A stretch of 64,000 bases of DNA from Gymnorhina tibicen (Eukaryota > Chordata > Aves > Passeriformes > Artamidae), in the NCBI GenBank assembly GCA_013399875.1, contig VXAZ01006215.1:558001-622000 (forward strand), in the 5' to 3' direction. Below are positions 24,801 through 38,200 of the stretch, in pieces. The notes beneath the pieces were generated by a model. That model saw only the letters and a program-made list of their open reading frames with translations, did no database searches and had not been told where the DNA came from. How positions within the stretch are numbered: position 1 is the stretch's first letter; every line of letters starts with the position of its first letter. The position numbers were made by a program, and so were the translations under genes.

Positions 24801-27437
24801 TTGATAACGTTATTGTGCCTCTATAAATGAGCTGCTGCATCTGTTTCACCAGGGTCAGACTTAGTGGATGTGGGAACCCTTTGTGGGCTCTTCCCAGGGT
24901 TGTTTATTGATTGTTGCTGCAGTGAGGAGGACTCCAGCCCAACGCCTTTGTAGCTGAATTCAGATAAGATTGCAGAGCTAAGTGACAACAGCAGATCAAA
25001 TCTGATGGTGTTGCCTGTAAAATAAGACTTAGGGGGAGTGTTCCTACATAAGCCTGGGGAACAGCAGGATTTACAGTCCTGTGCTCAGGAAAGACATCGT
25101 CGACTTGGTGCTGTAGCTTTATGAAAGCAGGTGCTTGAAGTGCAGGAGTGATCCAGTAGGCAAACAGGTTAAAGGTTTGATTCAAAGGAGCAGAGAAGAA
25201 AATAAAAGCTTGTCTGCTGTTGTGTGCATCCACAGCACACCTGAAGCTTAAATCCTAATGCCCCCTTCACTGCCCCAGCTCGAAGACCATGGTAAAGTTT
25301 GGAAAGGTACTTTGAGAAGTGTGACAAGAGTGGTTAGGGATGGTTTCCGTAGAAGAAGATATTAAATCCGCGTGAAATGTTTCTCTAGCACGAGGAGAGG
25401 CAATACCGGAGGTGCATGAAATTGTAATTTATGTGGAGAAAATAGACAAGGAATGATTCTTCACATTCATAGTAGGGGCAGGCAGTGAAGCAAACAGGGC
25501 TTTAAAATGAACAAAAGGAAGCACTTTTTCCATCCAGAACATTTTCAGACGTGGAGCTCAAGACGCGCTGTGGAAATCAGCCGATGAAGAGCCGTAAGTG
25601 CAGAATTCCTGGAGCACGGATCCATCAGTGACTGTTAGCACTGGCACTGGGTTTGAGCTTCCGCTCAGAAGTCAGATCTGCTGAATGGTACAAACCAGGA
25701 AGAGATGCCAGGAGAAGGCAGGCTCTGTCTGCATGCCCTGTTCTCGTACTTCTCCCAGATTATTCCCTCCTGCCTGGGGCTGAAGGCAGAATGCTGGGCC
25801 GGATGAGTTCTGTGACTCGTACAGTTCCTGCGCGATGTTCCTTCCTCTGTGATTTACTAACCTGGAAGATTAGGAGGACAAATTGCCTGTTCCATGTGAT
25901 GCCCAGTTGTGGGTCTCCTGGCATGTTCCCTCAACTGATGTGTTGCCCTGCTGCTGCTGAATCCTGGCACGTGGCCATTTCCATGGTCAGCTAACTGCGA
26001 GCTTACTTCCTGAGCGGACGCTCCTAAATCCTGCCTGGCTTTTGGGGTGGCTGCCAGGTGATGCAGGTATTCCCAGGTGAGTTAGCTTGAACCCCAACAG
26101 TACAGCCTTGCCTTCCTTTAGGAAAATGCACTGTCAAAGAAAAATCTGCTCCAGGGCAGATCAGCTAATATGGACATATCAGACAGGACCAAATAAGAAC
26201 AGTTGAATTTAGAGATGCAGGTCTTGAACTAAATCATTCAGAAGGGGTAGAATTCTGTAGCTGCAGGATCTCTGGAAGGCACTCCACAAGGCCTGGTGTA
26301 GCAGAGCAGTGAACACAGCACACAGGAAGTTCCCTGTGAGTGTGATCCAAGGTGAACGCTGAACTTCTCTCTCTGTTTGCAGACCCCACCGCTGCATCAG
26401 TAGCTGCCAGTCCTACTCGACCTTCAGCTCTGAGAACTTCTCCGTGTCGGATGGAGAGGAGGGGAACACAAGCGACCACTCAAACAGCCCGGATGAGCTG
26501 GCCACCAAGCTGGAGGATGAGCTGGCTGAGAAGCTGGAGGACATGTTGTCCCAGACTCCAGAGATCCCCATTGAAATCTCCACGCAGTCGGATGGGCTTT
26601 CTGACAAAGAGTGTGCTGTGCGGAGGGTCAAGACTCAGATGTCTCTGGGCAAACTTTGTGCAGATGAACACAGCTGTGAGGTGAGTTGGTTATCCCCTCG
26701 TCCTTCCACTCAGTGGAAAAAAACTACATAAATGTTATGGAAAGGAATCCAAGGGCCAGAAAGTTGGAACACGGCCTAGGAAATGCTGTGGTAGGTGTAT
26801 TACGGCAAAGCAACTGCTGCAATACCCAATCTTCCTCCTGCTTGGCAGAAGAGTGGGTGGGGGAAAGTAACACAAACAAAGCTGAACATAATGTGCTGGT
26901 CAAGATGAGTGTGATTTTGGGAGGCCATCAGATTTGCAGTTGCATTAAGTGGGATAAAAATAGATAATGAAATGGAGCGGATATAAACTGCCTCAGACAT
27001 ATCCATCGGCAGCCTCGCTGACAAAGCTGGAATGACTTTCTTCCTTTCACTGCCTTTCAAGTGTTTGGGAGGGGTAGGGCAGAGCCTGCTGCACCATCTC
27101 CTCATAACCCTGTGTTTGGGAGTGCTCTGAGCAGGCATTTCTGTGCTGGCCCCTCTCTGAGGGGAGACAAGTGACCTTTGGTGGGGCAGTTGTGCTCTGT
27201 GCCCTCTCCTGTGTGTGCCACTCTCCTCCCTGCAGATGGTGACCTTTGCCTGGCTGCTGTGACAGACTGGGATGTGTGGGTGATGTGCAGTACAGGAATG
27301 GTGCTCAAGTCTCCCCCTTTCCTTTTGTCTTGCAGAACCCACCACAGTTTGGAGAATCAGACTGTGACTCTTCTGAAGGGGAGTGTTCTGATGCCACGGT
27401 CAGGACCAATAAGCCCTGCAGCTCTGCTACTTGGTAA
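6327..27437 (+). CDS. MAP3K13: MAP3K13 (LZK), mitogen-activated protein kinase kinase kinase 13; 13 coding exons
   Basis: This is a mixed-lineage-type Ser/Thr MAP3K that activates MKK4/MKK7 and so JNK, with known roles in neuronal injury signalling. Coding exons: 6327-6810, 13068-13251, 13422-13613, 14461-14619, 17446-17604, 18939-19047, 19675-19784, 20925-21041, 21543-21680, 22680-23333, 24485-24555, 26383-26680, 27336-27437 (stop TAA 27435-27437). All junctions are GT-AG with consistent phase. Start 6327 has A at -3 and G at +4 and matches the mammalian N-terminus; an in-frame ATG at 6309 is weaker. The spliced length is 2777 nt, not divisible by three, because exon 10 contains an N at 22882 with a frame break. 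That leaves about 925 codons against 966 aa in human LZK. It lies tail to tail with TMEM41A. MAP3K12/DLK is excluded by the LZK-like N- and C-termini (ending SSATW). Confidence 0.96.
9376..9697 (+). repeat. CR1 LINE fragment, plus strand
   Basis: This is a CR1 3' end in MAP3K13 intron 1. It begins near CCTTCCAGTACCTAAGGAGG and runs through GAAATCCTTCCCTGTGAGGG, GGCCCTGGCACAGGGTGCCC, GTGTCCAAGGCCAGG and GGTGTCCCTGCCCATGGCAG to a degraded tail near 9690. It is 5'-truncated, with no surviving ORF2. Confidence 0.88.
11180..11472 (+). repeat. CR1 LINE fragment, plus strand, with intact tail
   Basis: A second CR1 3' end in MAP3K13 intron 1, with the same internal blocks as the copy at 9376. It ends in CCATGATTCTATGAAA (11459-11472), close to the canonical CR1 3' repeat. 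The well-kept tail suggests it is younger than the copy at 9376, though that is only an impression by eye. Confidence 0.88.
13068..19047 (+). CDS. MAP3K13: MAP3K13 coding exons 2-6, protein kinase domain
   Basis: Five exons (13068-13251, 13422-13613, 14461-14619, 17446-17604, 18939-19047) encode residues about 162-429. The glycine loop reads [14 protein letters not shown] (177-190). VAIKK supplies the ATP-anchoring lysine (about K198). HRDLKSP sits at the end of exon 3, with its catalytic Asp at about 282. Exon 4 has SDFGTSK (DFG Asp about 300) and the WMAPEVI segment. Every key residue of an active kinase is present. Exons 4 and 5 are both 159 nt. The intervening introns hold no recognisable genes; the longest is 14620-17445. 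Confidence 0.95.
13599..13735 (+). repeat. Decayed tandem copies of the MAP3K13 exon 3/intron 3 junction
   Basis: The end of exon 3 with its donor (13599-13640) is echoed twice downstream. A partial copy starts at 13652 (CCTCAAGTCGCCAAA). A fuller copy at 13690-13733 matches CTTCAGGTCATCAAAGTGA and the following TCTCAGATGCTTAAACAT. The exon end and donor CCAAAGTGAGT becomes TCAAAGTGACT in the last copy. The offset from the first to the third copy is about 91 bases. Confidence 0.75.
14620..17445 (+). other. MAP3K13: MAP3K13 intron 4
   Basis: This 2.8 kb intron separates the exon with the DFG and APE motifs from the exon with the lower kinase lobe. I see unique sequence only: no CR1 block and no exon-like frame flanked by usable splice sites. 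It is bounded by donor GTGAGT at 14620 and an acceptor ending CAG at 17443-17445. Confidence 0.7.
19371..19425. repeat. Short tandem duplication in MAP3K13 intron 6
   Basis: The string AAGAACTCTAGGAATTAAAA occurs twice, about 29 bases apart, inside an A-rich stretch. This looks like a simple slippage-type duplication, and no function is evident. Confidence 0.7.
19675..21680 (+). CDS. MAP3K13: MAP3K13 coding exons 7-9, dual leucine-zipper region
   Basis: Exons 19675-19784, 20925-21041 and 21543-21680 encode residues about 430-550. They form a charged helical segment ([17 protein letters not shown], then [19 protein letters not shown] and [19 protein letters not shown]) with heptad-spaced hydrophobics. 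These match the two leucine zippers through which LZK dimerises and autoactivates. A basic stretch follows ([12 protein letters not shown], then KLMKRKG). The internal phases (2, 2, 2) join exactly to exons 6 and 10. Confidence 0.93.
22680..23333 (+). CDS. MAP3K13: MAP3K13 coding exon 10, broken by an N and a frame shift
   Basis: Before the N at 22882 the frame encodes a Ser/Arg-rich tail ending KNQPAPDDA. After it, the conserved LZK sequence ([17 protein letters not shown], then [15 protein letters not shown]) continues only in a different frame, which is open to the donor at 23334. Human LZK has a His/Gln-rich insert of roughly 40 residues at exactly this point, and none is present here. 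The single N therefore most likely marks a collapsed or unresolved GC-rich or repetitive stretch, not a natural mutation. A real frameshift cannot be excluded from this sequence alone. Confidence 0.85.
23334..26382 (+). other. MAP3K13: MAP3K13 introns 10 and 11 with the small exon 11
   Basis: Between exon 10 and exon 12 only one coding piece is visible: 24485-24555 (71 nt), which encodes an acidic [19 protein letters not shown] run. Its acceptor is CCAG at 24481-24484 and its donor GGTAAA at 24555-24560. The rest is unique intronic DNA without CR1 blocks that I can recognise. Confidence 0.8.
26383..27437 (+). CDS. MAP3K13: MAP3K13 coding exons 12-13, conserved acidic C-terminus
   Basis: Exon 12 (26383-26680) begins [20 protein letters not shown] and continues through an acidic, helical segment ([19 protein letters not shown]) to a conserved block, [20 protein letters not shown]. 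Exon 13 (27336-27437) encodes the end of the protein ([18 protein letters not shown], finishing SSATW). Conservation with mammals is very high, which suggests a binding role. The C-terminal part is known to interact with partners, but I cannot assign one from sequence. Confidence 0.95.
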
Positions 27438-30400
27438 TACAGATCTCCCCCAAAGCTTCCTGGTACTGGCATTTTGATTTCCCTGAGATTCCACTTCATT
27501 CCCCTTCATCACACTTTACAGGAAGAGAAGATGCTTCTCCTTCCCACCCCAGGAGTGATTTGCAATAACCCGAATCTCTGGAAAATGTCCAAATGAAATT
27601 AATTCTCTTTGAGCATTTCAATCAAGAATGGCAGGGATGTATTTTATTGAATAATCTAGTTACTGTAACATGGATATTTATTTTTTTGACATTTTAACAC
27701 TTTTTACTGTAAAGAGTGGATTGTATTTATAGACACACAGACTTGTTGCAAAAAAAAAAAGTTCAGAAAGCAAGCACACTATGGAGAAACATCCTGGGAG
27801 TCCTGCCTGGACAGCTTTGTGTACAGACGCGGGGGATTCTCTTGCTGCTTGCACAGGGGACCAGGCCTTGTGGCCCTGAAGATTGGAGAACAGATCAAGA
27901 AAACTAAACCACTCAGTCTTATCAAATGAGGAAAAGCAGAAAAAGACCTGACTGTAGGGTCGCCTGTGAACAAAGTGTTTTCAGTATAACTAGCTGGGTC
28001 ATTTTTAATCAGAAGGTGGACATGTTCCTGGAGAAAACTGGTGCCGAGGTGCTAACATCCAGGGTCTTCTGAGTCGATACATCCCCAGGAATGTAATGGT
28101 GGGTTTTATTTTAAGGATTTTTAGTTTCTTTTTTTAATCAGCATTTTGTTGTGAGATCCTGCAAATGTATTCTAACCTCGTCCTCTCGAGAACTGGTATC
28201 AGAGCACTTCTTACCACCGTCCTTGCTTCGCTCTGGGAGCGTCAACCTCCAGCTGAGCAGGGAAACCTCTCTCGGATGCAGTGTGCCATTTCCCAGTTTA
28301 CTTCCTCCTCTTACCTCCTGTCTGTTTCAGTCAGTCAAAGAAATCAATCAACTCAGTGTTGGCCGAGCAAGGACTGGCAAAGCGTGGAAAGCACATTCCG
28401 CAGAGCCCGAGCACTTCTGGGGAGGACACTGGAGACGCCTGGACTGGACTGGGAGAAGCAGCCTCTCACCTACAGCAGCATCGAGAACCAGCAGAGAGCT
28501 GTGTGTTGAGGGGGAAGACTGGGAATCACTGGCCTGGCTAAGAGCATCAGCCCTACTCTGTCTCCTTATTCAGTGTACGTTCTTGGAAGCATTAGCAGCT
28601 GCCTGCCGTTCACGGCAGGCCTTGTGCAGGGAATCTTGACATGGCCGTGGCACAGCTGTGTCTCGGGCATGCCCCGAGGCCTCTGTTTCTCCTCCAAGCT
28701 GAAACTCTGCAGGTGCAAGTGAGGATAGTACTGGTATGTGACAGGCCGAGGCATTGGCAGATGAGAAAAATTTGTTTTCTGATAGAACTCATAGTGCCTT
28801 CCCTTCAAACACTACTCTTCTAAAACAATATTGAAAGAGAACAAAACGATAGAGCACGTTCCCCCCCTTCCTTAGTTGATGTCCCCCTGCAAGAGCTCTC
28901 CCTCTGCCCTTCCCAGTGTGCTGGCTGGCACGGCCAGCCGGAAGTGAATGGCAGGAATGGACCATGGACAGGTACTTCTGTTGCTTTGTTTGTTTACATT
29001 TTATGTTAAAATATTGGTTTGAACTTAACTGTGGTAATTTATAGCCTCATGGCAAAGTGAAGGAAAATGTCTTACTTATACAGAGAGCAGTATTGTATGA
29101 GTTAAATTATCCCATATTTTTAAATTTTTGTAGCTGGACTACAGACAGATCTTAAGTTATGATGTTATTTTATTATTTATTATAATTTCTGTAGATCAGA
29201 AGGTTGGCTTCACCGCTAGCACAATTGTAATCTCTGTGTGTGACGTTACCTTCTCCCTGCTCGCCGGAGGGGTGGGAGCAGAGCTGGGCTCAGTGGCTCT
29301 CAGGAGTTTCTGCCTCTTGTGATTTCCAGGGATGCTGTCACCCCAGGGCAGAGAACAGAGAGGGGTGGATGGCTGCAGTTTGTTCACATACTGGTGGTCG
29401 GCAGCCGCTGAACTGGTGGGAATGTGGGAAGGGTGGTCAGGGAATGAGTGGCTTTTGAATTGATCACAAAGTGAATAACCGTGACAAGATTCCCTGGCCA
29501 GAACATCCGAAAGGACATCAGGGAGGAGGGCAGTTCCCCGGGCATTGGGTCCATGTGGTGGATCACCCTGGCAGGACCAAACAGACTCCTGGAGAAGGAG
29601 TGACCTGCTCACCCTGCTCTGGGTGGAGGCAGAATCCTGTGAGGAGTGAAGCTCTTTCCTGGCTCCTTTCCTCTCTCTTCCCACCCCTTGTTTCTCCTCC
29701 CCCATGTTCTTTGTCTCTTGGCCAGTGGCAGGAGGAGCTGGCAGGGCCAGAGATGGCTTTGCTGTTGTGATGTGAGCAGGGCTTGGTGGTGCAGATGGTT
29801 ACGCAGGAGACTGGAGGCCGGGGTGTGGGAATTTAGCAGTGGAGAACTGTGTACACTGTGGTGTAAAGAGAGGTGGAGAACTGCCACTGGGTGTCCCCAG
29901 CAGAGGATGCCAAGCCCTGTGCCCCCCTGGGGAGACTCTGCTCAGACCTGGCAGGCTCTGGGAGACCCGTGGGCAGCACTGGTATCCTTGGCAGTCCCAC
30001 AAACAGCCCCAAAAGCAGAGCTGCCTCCAGCTCAGGCCTGTTGTGTCCCCAGGGCCTCCAGCCTGTGGTGCTGCAGTCGCTGACAAACAGATTCCAGAGG
30101 GGTTTGGGTACCTGCGGTCTCTGCACAGGCTCCACCATGGGATGAAGCTCCACTGGGCTCACAGAGCTTTGGTGTGTGCGATTTTGGGACCCTTCTGGGC
30201 CGGCTGACCTGGGTGTGGGCATATCCCTCCCCATCCTTGCCTGGGGACATGCTGGCCTGTTCTGCAGCCTGGGCAAGCAGAGCTGCCCCCTCCAGGCTGC
30301 CACATTTAGCTCTATTCTCCTCACAGCCCCGGGTCATTGCACTGTTACAGTCCAGCGTCGCTGCTCCCACCCGCTGCCCCCGCCACCGCATCCCTCTGGG

Positions 30401-31025
30401 AATGCCACCAGGACAGCCCCTTGCCCCGCCCGTGGGGGTGTCAGCCCAGCCTCCCCTGCACACACGTCCCATGGCCTCGCTGTGTGCGGGCAGGGCTGGC
30501 TCAGCACCCCCACATTCCCGGGATGGTTGCTGTCAGTTCTGGGGGGGGTTATGTAGGATTTTCCTTAGTGCCACCTCCCTGGGATTGCACAGACACAGTC
30601 CCCACATCGCTGTACGGGCGCCTCTGCTGTGGTTCCTCGCACTTCCTCTCCTGGCAGGGTCTGGGGTTGAGAGGTGTAAGTGGGCCTGCTTACTCCTTGT
30701 AGTAACACCGTGTTCCAGGGCTGGAGTAAATTTTGTGGGTTCCCTTTCCAGCATCCCGAGCACCCTGATCCAGTTCTCGTGGCTGCAGACAGCTCCTGAA
30801 CACTAGCCTAGATTTTCTCCCAGAGCTGAATGTTGCCCTCCCCACTGTCGTGTTAAGTACCCATTTCATCTTGGCCCTGGCCAGTAGTGTTCATCCCCTC
30901 CTCCCTGCTCTGTGGATTCCTGAGACAAACTTGATTTTTTTTTGTATTGACCAGTGTACAGTGATGGAAACAAGAATGACTATCAAAGCAAACAATGCAT
31001 GGAATAAAAAGCCAGTGTACTTCAA
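27438..31025 (+). other. MAP3K13: Probable MAP3K13 3' untranslated region
   Basis: The first convincing poly(A) signal after the stop codon is AATAAA at 31003-31008, giving a 3'UTR of about 3.6 kb. The stretch has no CR1 and no credible coding frame. It includes ATTTA-type AU-rich patches near 27675 and 29166-29190 that could affect mRNA stability. Earlier cleavage is possible, since long 3'UTRs often have several sites. The assignment is inference from position. Confidence 0.55.
31003..31008 (+). terminator. MAP3K13: Candidate poly(A) signal for MAP3K13
   Basis: AATAAA, followed within about 30 bases by a GT-rich element (GGTCTGGTGATCTGG). This is the expected layout of a cleavage and polyadenylation site. 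It sits about 400 bases before the candidate TMEM41A signal that comes from the opposite direction. Confidence 0.55.
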
Positions 31026-31204
31026 TGCTGCAGGCTGGTCTGGTGATCTGGGAACGGGTTCTCATGGCTTTTTCGGGATGATGTCATGAAGCCTTGCTCT
31101 GGGATCTCCCATTTGCCCCCTTCCATACCAGGAAGGCTACTTTATCCTCCAAGTGGATCTCCTCATGGAGAGCAAATACCAAAACCCCAAGAGCAGAGTA
31201 TCAC

Positions 31205-31391
31205 CCCTGGGGGAGGAGGGTGGGGAGGCCCTGGCACAGGGTGCCCAGGCTGCCCCTGGATCCCTGGCAGTGTCCAAGGCCAGGGTGGACTGGGCTTGGA
31301 GCAATCTGGGATAGTGGAAGGTGTCCCTGTCCATGGAAGGGGGTGAAAGAGGATGGATCCCTTCCAACCCAAACCATTCTGGGATTCTATG
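31205..31391 (+). repeat. CR1 LINE fragment, plus strand, between two gene ends
   Basis: A short CR1 3' end with the GGTGGGGAGGCCCTGGCACA block, the GTGTCCAAGGCCAGG block and a GGGATTCTATG tail. It occupies the gap between the convergent 3' ends of MAP3K13 and TMEM41A. Confidence 0.87.
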
Positions 31392-31421
31392 TTCTCCAGC
31401 AACAGGGACAGAGCCCATCTC

Positions 31422-31427
31422 TTTATT
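31422..31427 (-). terminator. TMEM41A: Candidate poly(A) signal for TMEM41A
   Basis: TTTATT on the plus strand reads AATAAA on the minus strand. It is the only AATAAA or ATTAAA I find on the minus strand between here and the TMEM41A stop, which would give a 3'UTR of about 0.7 kb (31428-32147). No coding frame of interest is seen in that interval. Confidence 0.5.
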
Positions 31428-32147
31428 TGGAATCCTCCTAGTTATACAGGAGCAAACGTTTCAAGGTGCTTTTCAAGGACAACTCTCTGCCAGTCAGGCA
31501 CATCCATTCCTGTCCTTTTTCCCTTTAGTCTTCATGGGGAGTAGCAGCCACTGGCAGACCACAGAAGCAATCTCAAGTGTTCTGACATGACTGATGGAGG
31601 CAGCTCAAATCCTGAGCATTTTGCTGCAGGGTGTGCTGGTTTAACACGGGAATCAAAGAACAATCTTCTACAGCTGCACCCTGGAACACCATTATTTTCT
31701 CAACTTGGTGCTTGTACAACTGCACTGGAGCACAGGGCTCATCATTTTAGGCCAAAAACACTAAGTCTGTCTGGAGCTGGAGGGAGCAGGGCCTGCCTAC
31801 TGCCCCCAGGGCTGTGCTTGGCCAGTGTTCCACAGCTGGGTTCTGGTTTGCCTTCCTTACAGGAGGCCAGTACTCCTCCTTTGATTCCCCACAGCCTCAG
31901 GCACGCAGGAGACTGATTTAAATGAAACAGGCAAATTAACTGAGTGTTCACAAAGCCCCTGTATCTCTCTCTCCGTGCAGGTACATGCACAGGTAAACAT
32001 TCATTAAAAATAAGAACTGACACCTCCTCTGAGATGAGAAGGATGATTAAAAATTGCCACTGTCCTTGGTGGCACAGAGCATGCAGAATATAACCCCTGG
32101 GAACAGAGTCCTGCAGCTTTTACCCCAGAACTGGGGCACCTGAGCCA

Positions 32148-34990
<2,843 letters not shown>

Positions 34991-35100
34991 GGCCTGGGTG
35001 GGACCTGCTGCTTCTCAGGGTTCCGAGCCGGCTCAGCCGCGAACACACACTTTAAGCCTCCGTTTTAAAGCCACGCTTTAAAGCCATGTGCCGCCGGGGT

Positions 35101-35106
35101 TTTATT
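35101..35106 (-). terminator. LIPH: Poly(A) signal of LIPH, close to the TMEM41A promoter
   Basis: TTTATT on the plus strand reads AATAAA on the minus strand, 159 bases after the LIPH stop codon. Cleavage would fall near 35075-35090, only about 270 bases from the TMEM41A start codon and about 100 bases from the edge of its CpG island. Confidence 0.65.
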
Positions 35107-35264
35107 GTCACTTCCCCAGCCCCTTTATACACTGTGCGTGGAGAGCGGGTCCCGCTGCTCGGTCCCCACAGAAGGCGCCCGGGCACCCCCAGGTGAGTCC
35201 CCACACGGCGGTGAAATGTCTCTGCCCCGTCCAGGCACTGCATCCTCGGGACTCGGCTCCTGCT

Positions 35265-38200
35265 TCAGCACGGGATGGGCCTGAAGGTTTTCTGGGTGTT
35301 CTCACTCAGGACCAGGTCGTATCGGCACAGCTGGGGTCTGTGTGAAGACACGGCCAAGAGTGAAAAAACGGCACTTCTTCCCGTCATTTCCCCACGCGCT
35401 GGAGGCCTACATAAAATAAGTCATCTTCTCAAGAGAACTGGCTCCAAGTCCACCTGTTGGCTTCAGGACAGGGATACCTTGAACATTTTACCATTCTGTT
35501 CTACATTATCTTTTGCTTGTGGAAAAAAGGAACACAAAAAATCCAGCAAACAAACAGGCACTGGCTGCAGAGTCTGTGGTTCCCTTTAAGCCAGTCCACA
35601 CCTGTGTCCACCAAACAAGGCGGTCCTTCCAGTTCACCTGCCTGTTCCTGCCCCTTCCCTGCTCCCCGCATGAGGAGTTCTGCCACTGCTCTGACCTGGG
35701 TCCAGACACTGACCTGGTCTGGAGCTAGTTCAGCCAAAAACCTGAGGAAACACTTGGGCTTTCACCGGGGAAATATGAGCATTAGCCCTGGAACAGGGAA
35801 GGGGAGAGGGCAGGACATCCCTCCCTGGGGCAGTGACTGATTAGTTGATGTGCTGAAAGTCCTGAACTCTGCTTATGGCCTGTGGCAGCCCCTCCTTGGG
35901 GAGAGAGGGCATCCTCTGATTAAATATGAGGGCATTTGTGTCTACTTTTTGAAAGACTAAATGTGTAGCTGGGACTGAAAGTGACTGTGGAGGTGTGGAG
36001 GAGACAGAGAGTGGCAGCAAGGGAGAGCTGCAGGGCTTTGTTTAGTAGATGTACACAATCTTTTCCTTGTTGCAAGGCTAGGATAAGGGTAGCAGACCTC
36101 ATGAAATGCAAAGAAACATGTTCTGCAGCTCTGTGTGTCTTTTTGCTTCACCCTCCTCACCCTGTGATCTTCCACCCTTGTTTTAACCCAAATTTAAAGC
36201 ACGGTGTGGTGTCCACATAGTGTCCTTGCACACAAGGTCAGCATAAGAGATTCTGTGCTTGCTGAGCTCAGGCAGAGCTCCCACCCCCCAGAGGTGGGAA
36301 GCTTAAGGGTAGGACAGCAGAGCAGACAGAGGTTAACGAGGTGGTAGAAATCTCATCAGCAATGGCCTGGGAGGTACCTCGTGATGTTGTGGGTACCAGT
36401 CAGGGCTTTGGGGCAAAGCAGCCAGCAGCTCCCAGTTGCTGGAATTCCCAGAGTAAATTAATCTCCCTGCTTCACTGGCCATAGAAACTGAGTGGGATAT
36501 AAAATGTGTATTTGGGGCTGAACATCTGTTCCTCCCAGAGAGCTTCATCCCAGAGCTCAGGCCTGGGCAGCTTCTCAAAGGTCATTTTCCTGACCGAAGG
36601 TTAAGGTGTCAGGCCACGTCAGAGTCACATCACATGTGACACGTTCCCAGAGCAGTAAGACAGCCTCCGTGTTCAAGTAAGTATTCAGCTGTGGGATTCC
36701 ATTAAAGAGGAATTTATTCCCAAGATATGTGTATGAGAATTCCTAAATGTAAAATCGAACTCCTCTGCACAAACTCAGCCAGGCCAGGAATCTGGGAGAT
36801 TCCTTTACTTCTGTCCAGCCTGCACCAACAGAAATGGTTTGTTTGTAAACATCTGCTCACCTTTCTGGGTTTGTCAGTGAGCGGAACCTCATCTGGAGAA
36901 TCCTGAGCTTGAATTTTGGGCCAATGACAGATCCCGTGGAAAATGTCAAGGAAATTCTTTCCACATTTTCAAGATCCTGGTCAAACCCAATGAGCAAAGT
37001 GATTTGGTTGTACTGCTGGAAGGTGGCAGCTTCTCTAAAGGTAAAGCAGAGGAGACAGTGTCATAGAGTCACCAAGGGAATAGCACTGGGTTTAATGAGT
37101 CACTGTAATGTTAGAAGCAGGTCTGGGGTAGGAGGCCTGAACTTGGGATTAGTTTCTGATTTACAGGAAATGGGTATGGATTCAGGTCTCCAGGTGTCAA
37201 CCTGCTCAGCCACTTCTGCCCTCAGTTTTTTGGGGTGGAAGTGGGACACAGAGGTTGGATGCCATTTGGCCCCAAACCAGAATTTTCACTGTGATTCTGC
37301 TTTGATCCCAAGTGGACTAGACGCAAGTGATATTTGTACCTGGCTGTCTGTGCAGGCCTGAACACTGAGTCACCTTGAGATATGCATGAAATCTGCACTG
37401 GCCTTGGTGTGGGAGCGATGCTGATTGCTCCAGTGCAAGCAGATACCAGATATGGCTGAGGGGATATGCACTTAGAGAAACTAGGAAAACTAGTTGTGCA
37501 GGTTTGTTTGGCTGAAGTGTGGTTAAGATCAATCAGGAATTTACATGTCACATAAACACCAGCCATTAATTTGTCTCTCTGAGTGGAATGAATTGATTTT
37601 GGGTGAGACATATTCAGGCCCAGGTTAATCCCTAGCTGTCTTGGGCACTGGGAACTAGAACAGAACACTCCCTGGAAGAGGAAGGAAAGAAGGGGAGATG
37701 TTTTTCCTTCTGCTTTAGTGGAAGGCTAGGGCAGCTGTGCTGCTGGCTGATACTGTCCACTTCAGTCCTTAAGATGATGGAGGAGGGCCCAAACCAAAGG
37801 CTGGGCTGTCAGGGGCTGTGTGCTGTGGGGGGCTGTGGAAATTCCATAGGGCCAGGAAATCCCATAGTCATGTGCACTAGCAAGCATCAGCAGAAAAGCT
37901 GGGGGAGGGTGTGTCACCTCCTCCCAGATGCAGTTGTACCAAGGGAGGCACTAACACTTAGAGATGCTCAGACCAGTAAGACTTACGGATTAACTTTTGA
38001 TTCTGCCTTCCTCCCAGCTTCATCAGCTAGCGTGATGCTGAAGGTGCCTCTCCTGGTGTCTTTGTTCCGTGTGATAATATCCACCAAGTAGTGATAGACT
38101 GAGGTGAGAGAGAGAGTGAGTGGGGTTAGATCCTGTGGGCTCACTCTGCTGTCCAGGCTGTGCACTGTCTGGAAGCAGAGCTGCGGGTGGAGGATGGACA

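Noticed and set aside
29770..29845. A possible tRNA-like stretch (GGTGGTGCAGATGGTTACGC)
   Set aside because: The partial resemblance to an internal promoter box does not extend to a cloverleaf. No anticodon arm or TTCGA box sits at the right distance.
29196..30806. Several open frames of 100-210 codons downstream of MAP3K13
   Set aside because: They lie on both strands in overlapping frames, have no splice partners or homology, and fall within the probable 3'UTR.
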